A stretch of DNA of 64,000 nt from positions 806,001-870,000 of the forward strand of contig NZ_CP080387.1 in NCBI RefSeq assembly GCF_030036535.1. The letters run 5' to 3'. The stretch's first letter is position 1. Every line of letters starts with the position of its first letter. A program made the position numbers and the translations under genes. The notes under the pieces are model-generated. The model saw only the letters and a program-made list of their open reading frames with translations, was not told where the DNA came from and did no database searches. Below, piece by piece: positions 19,256 through 26,885 of this stretch. The stretch comes from Agrobacterium cucumeris. GTDB lineage: Bacteria > Pseudomonadota > Alphaproteobacteria > Rhizobiales > Rhizobiaceae.

Positions 19256-20662
19256 TCAATATTCGTCGTCCTCAACCTGTTTGAACCGGTTGCCGGAGCC
19301 GGCGATGCGCGTCACGAGGTCCGGAAGGCTTTCAATTTCCGTCCAGCGACCCTTGCCCGCTTTCGGCAATTCAGCTGAACCAGACGGCAGAAGTGCGGCG
19401 GAAAAACCAAGTTTTTCAGCTTCTTTCAATCGCTGCACGGTGTGCGCCACCGGACGTACCGCACCCGACAGGCTGATTTCGCCGAAATAGACGCAATCGG
19501 CGGGCAGGGCAAGACCGGCAAGCGAGGAAACCAGCGCCGAGGCAATCGCCATATCCGCCGCCGGTTCGGAAATGCGGTATCCGCCGGCCACGTTCAAATA
19601 AACGTCATGCTGGCCGAGCTTCACGCCGCAATGGGCCTCCAGCACGGCAAGGATCATGGCAAGTCGCGAACTGTCCCAGCCGACCACGGCGCGGCGCGGC
19701 GTGCCAAGCGAGGTGGCTGCGACCAGCGCCTGCACTTCGACGAGCACGGGGCGGGTGCCTTCGATGCCGGCAAAAACCGCTGCACCGGGCGATTTTTCGT
19801 TGCGCTCGCCCAGAAACAGTTCGGAGGGATTGGAGACTTCCCTGAGGCCGCGATCCGACATTTCAAAAACGCCGATTTCATCCGTCGGTCCGAAGCGGTT
19901 CTTGACGGTGCGCAAAATACGGTAGTGGTGGCCGCGGTCACCCTCGAAATAGAGCACGGCGTCGACCATGTGCTCGACCACGCGCGGACCGGCGATCTGG
20001 CCTTCCTTGGTCACATGGCCGACGAGCACCATGGTCGCGCCCGTCTGCTTGGCAAACCGGATCATCGCCTGCACGCCGGTGCGCACCTGCGTCACTGTGC
20101 CGGGGGCAGAATCGGCCGTGTCGCTCCAAAGCGTCTGGATGGAATCGATGATGATGAGATCGGGCCGTTTGCCCTCGGAAACCGTCGCTAGAATATCCTC
20201 GACATTGGTTTCAGCAGCCAGCAGTACATCGGTTTCCGCCGCCTCCAGACGCTGGGCGCGCAGGCGCACCTGCGCCACCGCCTCTTCGCCCGAGACATAG
20301 ATGACGCGGTGACCGCGCCGCGACAGGGCCGCCGCCGCCTGCATCAGCAGCGTTGATTTGCCGATACCAGGATCGCCGCCGATCAGGACCGCCGAACCGC
20401 GCACGAAACCGCCGCCGGTCGCCCGGTCCAGTTCGCTGATGCCGGTCGGAATGCGCGGCGCTTCCTCGATCTCGCCGGAAAGCGAGGTCAGCGTGACAGG
20501 CCTGCCCTTCTTCGGCACCTTGCCCGGCCCGGAGCCGATGCCGCCCATCGGATCCTCTTCGACGATGGTATTCCACTCGCCGCAGCCTTCGCATTTTCCC
20601 GCCCAGCGGGTGTGAACCGTGCCGCAGTTCTGGCACACGAATTGGGTCTTGGCTTTGGCCAT
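19256..20662 (-). CDS. radA: DNA repair protein RadA
   Basis: RadA/Sms is a RecA-like ATPase that promotes branch migration during recombination. The 468-residue protein has the N-terminal C4 zinc finger (C10, C13, C24, C27), Walker A GGDPGIGKST at about 95-104, the diagnostic KNRFG motif in RTVKNRFGPTDE, and a C-terminal Lon-like domain (ADMAIASALVSS). Length and motif order are complete. It lies 6 bp downstream of the toxin gene of the ParDE pair, so transcription of the two could be linked. Confidence 0.95.
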   Translation of the reverse strand: MAKAKTQFVCQNCGTVHTRWAGKCEGCGEWNTIVEEDPMGGIGSGPGKVPKKGRPVTLTSLSGEIEEAPRIPTGISELDRATGGGFVRGSAVLIGGDPGIGKSTLLMQAAAALSRRGHRVIYVSGEEAVAQVRLRAQRLEAAETDVLLAAETNVEDILATVSEGKRPDLIIIDSIQTLWSDTADSAPGTVTQVRTGVQAMIRFAKQTGATMVLVGHVTKEGQIAGPRVVEHMVDAVLYFEGDRGHHYRILRTVKNRFGPTDEIGVFEMSDRGLREVSNPSELFLGERNEKSPGAAVFAGIEGTRPVLVEVQALVAATSLGTPRRAVVGWDSSRLAMILAVLEAHCGVKLGQHDVYLNVAGGYRISEPAADMAIASALVSSLAGLALPADCVYFGEISLSGAVRPVAHTVQRLKEAEKLGFSAALLPSGSAELPKAGKGRWTEIESLPDLVTRIAGSGNRFKQVEDDEY

Positions 20663-20668
20663 CTTATG

Positions 20669-20959
20669 TCAGTTTTCTTCTTGTTTGAAATCTTTGGCGG
20701 AAATGTCCTGATGGCCATGCAGCACGCGCAGAACGGTAAGCTCATTCTCGTCGACACGAAAGAAAATGACGCGCTCACGATAAGCGATGCTGCGAAGCCC
20801 GGCTCCATATCCGCTTCTTGAGACACCGGATAAGCCCAGTGCCGCTATCGATTCGATTTTATTGAAGATATCGAGGACGAGGCGATCGGCAGCAAGGGGA
20901 TTTTCAGTCTCGATATAGGCGTGGTCTTCGGCAAGGTCGCGCCTTGCGCGCGTGGTCAA
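20669..20959 (-). CDS. ParE/RelE-fold toxin
   Basis: A 96-residue protein with the ParE pattern ARRDLAEDHAYIETENPLAADRL near the start, then GYGAGLRSIAYRERVIFFRVDENELTVLRVLHG, the beta-sheet core. ParE toxins poison DNA gyrase; RelE relatives cleave mRNA, and the assignment cannot be fixed by reading. There is no ATG or GTG at the 5' end: the best start is a TTG at 20959, 16 bp after the antitoxin stop. An ATT overlapping that stop (20978-20980) would add IKIRTPT, which fits the usual first beta strand. Confidence 0.75.
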   Translation of the reverse strand: MTTRARRDLAEDHAYIETENPLAADRLVLDIFNKIESIAALGLSGVSRSGYGAGLRSIAYRERVIFFRVDENELTVLRVLHGHQDISAKDFKQEEN

Positions 20960-20975
20960 GGTTGGAGTCCGGATT

Positions 20976-21245
20976 TTAATGGCCGGTCCCCGTTTTTAGC
21001 TGCGCGGAAACTCTTTTGATATCGCTCAGAAACTCGTCCTGTGAGGCATAACGGTGAACCCGGCCCGCCTCGGCGTCGTCGATGCCCTCCTGGATCAGCA
21101 ACTGAAGCGCGGCTCTTTTACCTTCCTCACTGCTTAGCAATTGCAGGCTCGCATGAATGACGGCGTCCGCGTCGCTGTAGACACCCGCCGCCACCTGCTC
21201 CTCGATGAACTTCTCGTCCTGCTCGCTCAAATGGATTTCGGGCAT
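20976..21245 (-). CDS. ParD-like antitoxin
   Basis: An 89-residue acidic protein, MPEIHLSEQDEKFIEEQVAAG, then YSDADAVIHASLQLL, the ribbon-helix-helix DNA-binding part typical of ParD, and a C-terminal helix that would wrap the toxin (ALQLLIQEGIDDAEAG). It should neutralise the downstream toxin and repress its own promoter. The ATG at 21245 has a strong AAGGAG site; a longer frame to 21281 is unsupported. The pair sits between alr and radA, where it looks inserted into a conserved housekeeping block. Confidence 0.78.
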   Translation of the reverse strand: MPEIHLSEQDEKFIEEQVAAGVYSDADAVIHASLQLLSSEEGKRAALQLLIQEGIDDAEAGRVHRYASQDEFLSDIKRVSAQLKTGTGH

Positions 21246-21310
21246 TTCGATCTCCTTTTGTTCTCTTGTAGCACAGGTCACGTCGGCTTTCCAAGAGCCA
21301 AAGGCAGCTC

Positions 21311-22486
21311 TCAGTCGTCGGCCATCAGATATTGCCGTTCGTAGCGCAGGCCAAGCCCTGTCAGCATCTCGTAGCCGATGGTGCCGGCCGCCCGTGCGGT
21401 CTCGTCGACGGGCACGTTCGGGCCGAAAAGCTCGATATAGTCGCCGCTGCGAATGGCATTAACAGGCACATCCGTGACGTCGAAAATGGTGAGGTCCATG
21501 GTCACGCGGCCAGCAACGGGCACTTTATGGCCGTTAACCACACCGTAGGCGCCGCCATGGCCCATTTCGCGCAGCGGAATGCCGGAGCCGGACAGCGAAC
21601 GCTGATACCCATCCGCATAACCGACGGAAGCAATGGCAAGCCGGCTTGCGCGCTTGAGCAGGAAGGAACCGCCATAGCTGACGGTCTGGCCTTCACCCGC
21701 CTCGCGTATCTGGATGATCCGCGCCTCGGCCTTCGCCACAGGCCGCATCGGGTTGGCCACATCGTTGACCGCTTCGCCGCCATAAAGGGCGATGCCGGGG
21801 CGGGTGAGGTCGAAATGATAATCTGAGCCGAGGAAAATGCCGGCGGATGCCGAAAGGCTTGATTCGATACCTTCGAAAGCAGCGCTAACCTTCCGGAATG
21901 ATTCGAGCTGAACCCTGTTCATCGGCGAGGATGGTGTGTCGGCGCAGGCGAGATGCGACAGAACCAGAACCGGGTCGAAACTCGCCGGTCGCGTCACGTC
22001 GTCGGCAAGAAACAGCGCGTCGTCGAGCGGTAGTCCGAGGCGATTGAAACCGGTGTCCACATGCAGCGCGCAGGGGTGGTCGCCCCGCTCGGCCACCGTC
22101 GCCATCCAGAAGGACAGCTGTTCCTCGGAGGCCAGCACCGGTACCAGATCATTGTCGAAGACCTGCTGTTCCTGGCCCTGCCAGATGCCTGACAGAACGA
22201 AGATGCGCGCTTCCGGGGCGTAGGAGCGCAACGTCGCGCCCTCGGCCACCGTCGCCACGAAGAAATCCCGCGCACCGGCATGATAGAGCGTCGCGCCGCA
22301 ATCCTCGATACCGAGACCATAGGCATCGGCCTTGACGACAGCTGCTGTCCGCGCTTTGCCGGACCGCTTCTTCATGTCCCGCCAATTGTCGGCCAGTGCG
22401 CCGAGATCGACAGTCAGCCTCAGCGGCGCGTGTTCGAATGCGTCGGTTTCGTTTTCAGCAAATGTATCTTCGAAGTCGTCTGTCAT
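21311..22486 (-). CDS. alr: Alanine racemase
   Basis: Alr interconverts L- and D-alanine for peptidoglycan. The 391-residue protein has the PLP lysine K52 in AVVKADAYGLG and the second catalytic Tyr in the SVGYADGYQRS block, with VAGRVTMDLTIFDV in the C-terminal beta domain. The first 20 residues are acidic and probably variable. It is divergent from an araC-type gene with an 86-bp shared promoter region (22487-22572), which could allow joint control of D-alanine supply and the azlCD transporter, though nothing proves it. Confidence 0.94.
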   Translation of the reverse strand: MTDDFEDTFAENETDAFEHAPLRLTVDLGALADNWRDMKKRSGKARTAAVVKADAYGLGIEDCGATLYHAGARDFFVATVAEGATLRSYAPEARIFVLSGIWQGQEQQVFDNDLVPVLASEEQLSFWMATVAERGDHPCALHVDTGFNRLGLPLDDALFLADDVTRPASFDPVLVLSHLACADTPSSPMNRVQLESFRKVSAAFEGIESSLSASAGIFLGSDYHFDLTRPGIALYGGEAVNDVANPMRPVAKAEARIIQIREAGEGQTVSYGGSFLLKRASRLAIASVGYADGYQRSLSGSGIPLREMGHGGAYGVVNGHKVPVAGRVTMDLTIFDVTDVPVNAIRSGDYIELFGPNVPVDETARAAGTIGYEMLTGLGLRYERQYLMADD

Positions 22487-22572
22487 GCCATGCGTCCGGT
22501 TGATTTTGGAACCGGCCAGACCCTAGCACTTTTGTTCAAGACGGTAAGGATCGAATGCTTTAAACTCGGCTC

Positions 22573-23430
22573 ATGCACAATGTTTCGCAGGAACAGGCCA
22601 TAGATGTCATGCCGATTGCCGCGGCGGAAACGACGCGTTTCTGGCGTGACCGGCGTTTCGGCGGCATGGAATGTCTGAGTGCGACGTTTCTCACCCATGA
22701 ATATTCGCCGCACGCGCATGACACTTTCTCGATCGGCGCGATCGAAAGCGGCTCGCAGATTTCCACCATTCAGGGCACCACCGAACAGACGGGGCCGGGG
22801 CATCTTTATCTCATCAACCCGGATGAGATTCACGATGGTGCGCCGGGCGGCGGCGGTTATCGTTATCGGATGATCTATCCCGACAGCTTGCTGCTGCGTG
22901 ACGTCATCGAGGATGTCACGGGCAGGGCTTTTCATGGTACACCGTCTTTCCCAAGGTTTCTGCCGCGCGACCCGCAGATGGCCGCAGCCTTCCAGATGGC
23001 GCACCGGCGGCTGGAGGCGAAATCCGGAGCGCTGGAGGCGGATGAGGGCATGTTTTCGGTTCTTGCAGCTCTCTTCGGCAGGCACGGCAGCGCCATTATC
23101 CTTCCCGTCGAAACCCGCGAAAAAACGGCGGTCTATACCGCCCGCGACTATCTTGCCGATAATTACGAAACTGATATCGGTCTTGAGGAGCTGGCATCCA
23201 TCGCCGGTCTCAGCCGCGCCCACCTCATCCGGGCTTTCCGCAAGGAGTTTCACATTACCCCGCATGCCTATCTGACGGATGTGCGCATCCGGCAGGCGCG
23301 TCGCCTTTTGCGCGCCGGTGAGATGCCGGCCGAGGTGGCGGCACTGTGCGGTTTTGCCGATCAGGCGCATTTCACCCGGCATTTCAAAGCGCGCACCGGC
23401 GTCACGCCGGGGCAATTCCGGACGGCTTGA
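22573..23430 (+). CDS. AraC-family transcriptional regulator
   Basis: A 285-residue regulator with an N-terminal cupin-like ligand domain (HEYSPHAHDTFSIGAIESG, GHLYLINPDEIHDG) and two C-terminal helix-turn-helix units (about 185-285: LEELASIAGLSRAHLIRAFRKEF, AEVAALCGFADQAHFTRHF). This is the architecture commonly found beside AzlCD amino-acid exporters. It is transcribed toward azlC with 92 bp between, so it is the obvious candidate regulator of that pair. The ligand is unknown. Confidence 0.9.
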   Translation: MHNVSQEQAIDVMPIAAAETTRFWRDRRFGGMECLSATFLTHEYSPHAHDTFSIGAIESGSQISTIQGTTEQTGPGHLYLINPDEIHDGAPGGGGYRYRMIYPDSLLLRDVIEDVTGRAFHGTPSFPRFLPRDPQMAAAFQMAHRRLEAKSGALEADEGMFSVLAALFGRHGSAIILPVETREKTAVYTARDYLADNYETDIGLEELASIAGLSRAHLIRAFRKEFHITPHAYLTDVRIRQARRLLRAGEMPAEVAALCGFADQAHFTRHFKARTGVTPGQFRTA

Positions 23431-23522
23431 TCCGCTGCCCTGTTTTCCTGCCCGATGTCACTTTCATTCAAGACCGGATGACTTTCCAGGCGTAATCGCA
23501 GTCTTCTGAAAGGGAGGATGGG

Positions 23523-24227
23523 ATGTCCGCATCGGAAAAACGTGCCGAATTTACCGCGGGGTTGAGGGCCGCTGCCCCGCTGCTGGTCGCCATGGTGCCG
23601 ATTGGCGTCGTGTTCGGCGCGGTCGCCATCGCCAAGGGCCTGTCGCCGCTCGAAGCGTCGCTGATGTCGCTGCTGGTCTTTGCCGGCGGCTCGCAATTCG
23701 TCGCCATGGATCTCTGGACCCATCCGGCAAGCTGGAGCGCACTCGGTTTTGCCGCGTTGCTGGTCAATCTGCGCCATGTGCTGATGAGCGCTTCGATCGC
23801 CGGCAAGCTGGATGATTTTACCGGCTGGCGAAAATATGCGGCCATGCTGGTGCTGACGGATGAATCCTGGGCGCTGTCGGAGTTTCGGGCGATGACTGCA
23901 AATTTGACCGCGGCCTTTTTTATCGGCGCGGCGCTGCCGATCTATCTGCTCTGGAACTTTAGCACACTTGCAGGCGCGCTGCTTGGCGCGGTCATGGGTG
24001 ACATGTCGATCCTCGGTCTGGATTTCGCTTTCCCGGCCGTCTTCATCGTGCTGCTCATGGGCTTCTGGAAGGGCAGGGAGACAGGCTTCGTGTTGCTGGC
24101 AAGCGCAGCTGCTGCCTGTCTCACCCATGCGCTGGTTCCGGGCGCCTGGTATATTGCAGCCGGTGCCCTGGCGGGGCTTGCCGTCGCCGCCTTCAGTCAC
24201 GAAGAACAGGCGGAGCAGCCGGCATGA
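23523..24227 (+). CDS. azlC: AzlC-family branched-chain amino acid exporter, large subunit
   Basis: A 234-residue membrane protein opening MSASEKRAEFTAGLRAAAPLL, with the family features PIGVVFGAVAIAKGLSP, LLVFAGGSQFVAMDLW and LLVNLRHVLMSASI. AzlC with AzlD (YgaZ/YgaH type) exports valine and related amino acids; the Bacillus pair confers azaleucine resistance. A good GGGAGG binding site precedes the ATG. The stop overlaps the azlD start by 4 bp, so the subunits are made together. Confidence 0.9.
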   Translation: MSASEKRAEFTAGLRAAAPLLVAMVPIGVVFGAVAIAKGLSPLEASLMSLLVFAGGSQFVAMDLWTHPASWSALGFAALLVNLRHVLMSASIAGKLDDFTGWRKYAAMLVLTDESWALSEFRAMTANLTAAFFIGAALPIYLLWNFSTLAGALLGAVMGDMSILGLDFAFPAVFIVLLMGFWKGRETGFVLLASAAAACLTHALVPGAWYIAAGALAGLAVAAFSHEEQAEQPA

Positions 24228-24526
24228 CGCTTGATGCAAATACCCTGCTGACGATCCTTGCCATGATGGCGGCAACAGTCGCCACCCGGCTAGGCGGCCT
24301 GCTGCTGGTCAGTCATTTCACCCTGACGCCGCGCCTGAAGAAGGCGCTCGGTGTGGTGCCGCCCGCCGTTCTGATGGCCGTTGTCACACCGACAGCACTT
24401 GCGAGCGGGCTGGCAGAAACCATCGCCTGCGCGGTAACCGCGATTGCGGCGCTGCGTCTCAGCCTGCTGCCGGCAGCCATGCTCGGCGTCGTCACCGTGG
24501 CGCTGCTGCGCGGAATCGGATTGTAA
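24224..24526 (+). CDS. azlD: AzlD-family branched-chain amino acid exporter, small subunit
   Basis: A 100-residue hydrophobic protein with three to four helices (LLTILAMMAATVATRLGGLLL, VVPPAVLMAVVTPTAL, AVTAIAALRLSLLPAAMLGVV). It is the small partner of AzlC in the membrane complex. The ATG lies within the azlC stop region (ATGA overlap), implying coupled translation and fixed stoichiometry. The gene ends in front of a strong hairpin shared with dnaB. Confidence 0.9.
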   Translation: MTLDANTLLTILAMMAATVATRLGGLLLVSHFTLTPRLKKALGVVPPAVLMAVVTPTALASGLAETIACAVTAIAALRLSLLPAAMLGVVTVALLRGIGL

Positions 24527-24587
24527 GAAAACCCTGCCAAGGCCCTGAAAAGACTCCATCCGTTCCCATATTGACATGGGGGAGGTT

Positions 24588-24615
24588 GTGAGGGCGAAAA
24601 CCGTTTCGCCCTCAC
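24588..24615. terminator. Bidirectional terminator between azlD and dnaB
   Basis: A perfect 12-bp inverted repeat (GTGAGGGCGAAA / TTTCGCCCTCAC, 4-nt loop) lies between the two convergent genes. No long T run is present, but the arms begin and end with A/T triplets that would give short U stretches in both directions. Confidence 0.65.
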
Positions 24616-24628
24616 CATCCGGTTCGGA

Positions 24629-26116
24629 TCAATGCTCTTCGTACTGGCTGAAGGACGGGTCGGCCAGATCGGCAAAGCGGGTGAATTCGGACTGGAAGGC
24701 GAGCTTCACCGTGCCGGTCGGTCCGTGACGCTGCTTGGCGATGATGACATCCGCCGTGCCCTTCACCCGGTCGAAATGGTTTTCCCATTCGGCATATTTT
24801 GGGTCGGCCGGGTCGCGTGGTTCCATGTTCTTGACGTAATATTCCTCACGGAACACGAACAGCACCACGTCGGCGTCCTGCTCGATGGAGCCGGATTCAC
24901 GCAGGTCGGAAAGCTGCGGGCGCTTGTCTTCACGGCTTTCCACCGCACGGGAGAGCTGTGACAGCGCGATGATGGGAACGTTGAGTTCCTTGCCAAGTGC
25001 CTTGAGGCCCGTGGTGATCTGGGTGATTTCCTGCACGCGGTTTTCGCCGCCCTTGCCGCCGCCGGTCATCAGCTGAATATAGTCGACGACAAGGACATCG
25101 AGGCCGCGCTGGCGTTTCAGGCGGCGCGCACGGGCGGAAAGCTGGGCGATGGAGATACCACCGGTCTGGTCGATGTAAAGCGGCACCTTCTGCATCATCT
25201 GGGAGCAGGCGACGAGCTTTTCGAAATCCGCCTCGGTGATGTCACCACGACGAATTTTCGAGGATGACACTTCCGTCTGCTCGGAAATGATACGGGTTGC
25301 CAGCTGTTCGGACGACATTTCGAGCGAATAAAAGCCGACGACGCCGCCGTTTTTCGCCTTGAACGAGCCATCAGGCTGCACTTCCTGATCGTAGGAGGCG
25401 GCAATGTTATAGGCGATGTTCGTGGCAAGCGAGGTCTTGCCCATACCCGGACGACCCGCAAGCACGATAAGGTCGGAGCGCTGCAGGCCGCCCATGCGGG
25501 CATCGAGCGAGTGAATGCCGGTGGAAATGCCGGAGAGATTGCCGTCACGCTCGAAAGCGGCGCCGGCCATATCGATCGCCAGCGCCACCGCATCGTTGAA
25601 TGACTGGAAGCCGCCGTCGTAACGCCCGGTTTCCGCCAGCTCGAACAGGCGGCGCTCGGTGTCTTCGATCTGCGCCTGCGGCGGCATGTCCAGCGGCGCG
25701 TCAAAGGCGATGTTGACGACATCCTCGCCGATCTGGATCAGCGCGCGGCGCAAGGCCAGATCGTAGATCGCCCGGCCGTAATCCTCGGCATTGATGATCG
25801 ACACGGCTTCTGCGGCCAGGCGCGCAAGATATTGCGCCACCGTCAGGTCGCCGATCTTGTCGTCGGCGGGCAGGAAGGTCTTGATCGTCACCGGATTGGC
25901 GGTCTTGCCCATGCGGATTATATCGCCCGCCACCTCGAAAATCTTGCGATGCAGGGCTTCGTAAAGATGCACGGGCTTCAGGAAATCCGACACACGGTAA
26001 TAGGCGTCGTTATTGACGAGGATAGCGCCGAGCAGTGCCTGTTCGGCCTCGATATTGTTCGGGGCTTCGCGGTAATGGGGTTCCGCGGGGGTGATCTTTC
26101 TCACAGCGTCGTTCAT
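24629..26116 (-). CDS. dnaB: Replicative DNA helicase
   Basis: DnaB unwinds DNA ahead of the replisome. The 495-residue protein starts with the DnaB N-terminal domain (NNIEAEQALLGAILVNN) and has Walker A AGRPGMGKTS (220-229), Walker B VLVVDYIQLM, and the motif EITQITTGLKALGKEL, followed by SQLSRAVESREDKRP and the arginine-finger region near the end. There is no intein. In most rhizobia dnaB sits next to alr and radA; here araC-azlCD separates it from alr. The 313 bp upstream is shared with the divergent marR operon. Confidence 0.96.
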   Translation of the reverse strand: MNDAVRKITPAEPHYREAPNNIEAEQALLGAILVNNDAYYRVSDFLKPVHLYEALHRKIFEVAGDIIRMGKTANPVTIKTFLPADDKIGDLTVAQYLARLAAEAVSIINAEDYGRAIYDLALRRALIQIGEDVVNIAFDAPLDMPPQAQIEDTERRLFELAETGRYDGGFQSFNDAVALAIDMAGAAFERDGNLSGISTGIHSLDARMGGLQRSDLIVLAGRPGMGKTSLATNIAYNIAASYDQEVQPDGSFKAKNGGVVGFYSLEMSSEQLATRIISEQTEVSSSKIRRGDITEADFEKLVACSQMMQKVPLYIDQTGGISIAQLSARARRLKRQRGLDVLVVDYIQLMTGGGKGGENRVQEITQITTGLKALGKELNVPIIALSQLSRAVESREDKRPQLSDLRESGSIEQDADVVLFVFREEYYVKNMEPRDPADPKYAEWENHFDRVKGTADVIIAKQRHGPTGTVKLAFQSEFTRFADLADPSFSQYEEH

Positions 26117-26429
26117 GGTTTGCGCGATCTCCCTTATGCCTTTGTCCGTAAACGTTGGGTTTGGCTTCCTGGGGCATGGCAGTCAATGATATTGTTGCAA
26201 CACTATACGGCAGGCTGACGTCCGCTCTGTAAAGCTGGATCACATCTTCAGTTGTCCCCAGCAATCCACAGGCGGGTGGGGACAAGGTGCCCGGAATTTC
26301 CCGGCAACGTGATTCGCTGCCATGAGTTTACCGCATGGCAGACCCGGCAGGAAAGAAACTTGAAAATCGTCAGGCTTGCGAATAAATAGGCAGTAAATAA
26401 GTAGTGTGCTAATTATAAGGCTTGCTGAC
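26117..26429. other. Divergent dnaB / marR intergenic region with palindromes
   Basis: No gene is seen in these 313 bp. They hold several inverted repeats: a perfect TGTTGCAACA palindrome at 26192-26201 in the dnaB promoter area; TTGTCCCC (26252-26259) with GGGGACAA (26278-26285); and TGCCATG (26318-26324) with CATGGCA (26334-26340). The first could be an operator for dnaB; the others would form hairpins. The last 60 bp are AT-rich and should hold the marR promoter. Confidence 0.5.
26399..26414 (+). promoter_or_regulatory. Candidate MarR operator
   Basis: AAGTAG-TGTG-CTAATT is an inverted repeat with one mismatched pair, 16 bp upstream of the marR ATG in AT-rich DNA. MarR repressors commonly autoregulate through such palindromes, so this is the likeliest site for control of the efflux operon. 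Confidence 0.4.
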
Positions 26430-26885
26430 ATGTCCCGCGAGACCGACAAGGAACAGCTTCTCGATGAGGTTTCTGCTTTTACCCGCAAACTGCGCGCGTT
26501 TTTTGATGCGCGGGTAGGGGAAAGCGGCCTGACGCTGGCGCGTGCGCGTGCGCTTTTTGCCCTATCGCGGCGTGGGCCGCTGACGCAAACCGAGCTTGCC
26601 GAGGAAATGGAAATCGAAACTCCGACGCTGGTGCGGGTTCTCGATGGCATGGAAAAACAGAACCTCATCGAACGTCGCTCCGACGAAAACGACCGCCGCG
26701 CCAAGCGCATCCACATGACGGAAGAGGGTGAGAAGACCTCCGGCACGGTGCAGGCGGTGGCAAAGACGCTTCGCTCGGAAATCACCGCCGATATTTCCTC
26801 TGAGGATCTGGCCATGGCGCTGGATGTGATGCGCCGTCTTTCGGCCAATCTGCAAAACCTTGCGGCCGGGAGGGTGCAATCGTGA
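26430..26885 (+). CDS. MarR-family transcriptional regulator
   Basis: A 151-residue winged-helix protein: LTLARARALFALSRRGPLTQTELAEEM is the MarR recognition region, followed by VRVLDGMEKQNLIERRSDENDRRAKRIHMTEEG, the conserved wing with the DxR pattern. It probably represses the following efflux genes and is released by a small aromatic or drug ligand. The ATG at 26430 is preferred; an in-frame GTG at 26406 lies inside the presumed operator. The stop overlaps the MFS start (GTGA), so the regulator and pump are translationally coupled. Confidence 0.9.
   Translation: MSRETDKEQLLDEVSAFTRKLRAFFDARVGESGLTLARARALFALSRRGPLTQTELAEEMEIETPTLVRVLDGMEKQNLIERRSDENDRRAKRIHMTEEGEKTSGTVQAVAKTLRSEITADISSEDLAMALDVMRRLSANLQNLAAGRVQS

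Noticed and set aside
26252..26285. DnaA-box-like AATCCACAG in the dnaB upstream region, as a possible replication origin
   Set aside because: It differs from the TTATCCACA consensus at two positions, is single, and has no AT-rich unwinding element or origin genes nearby.
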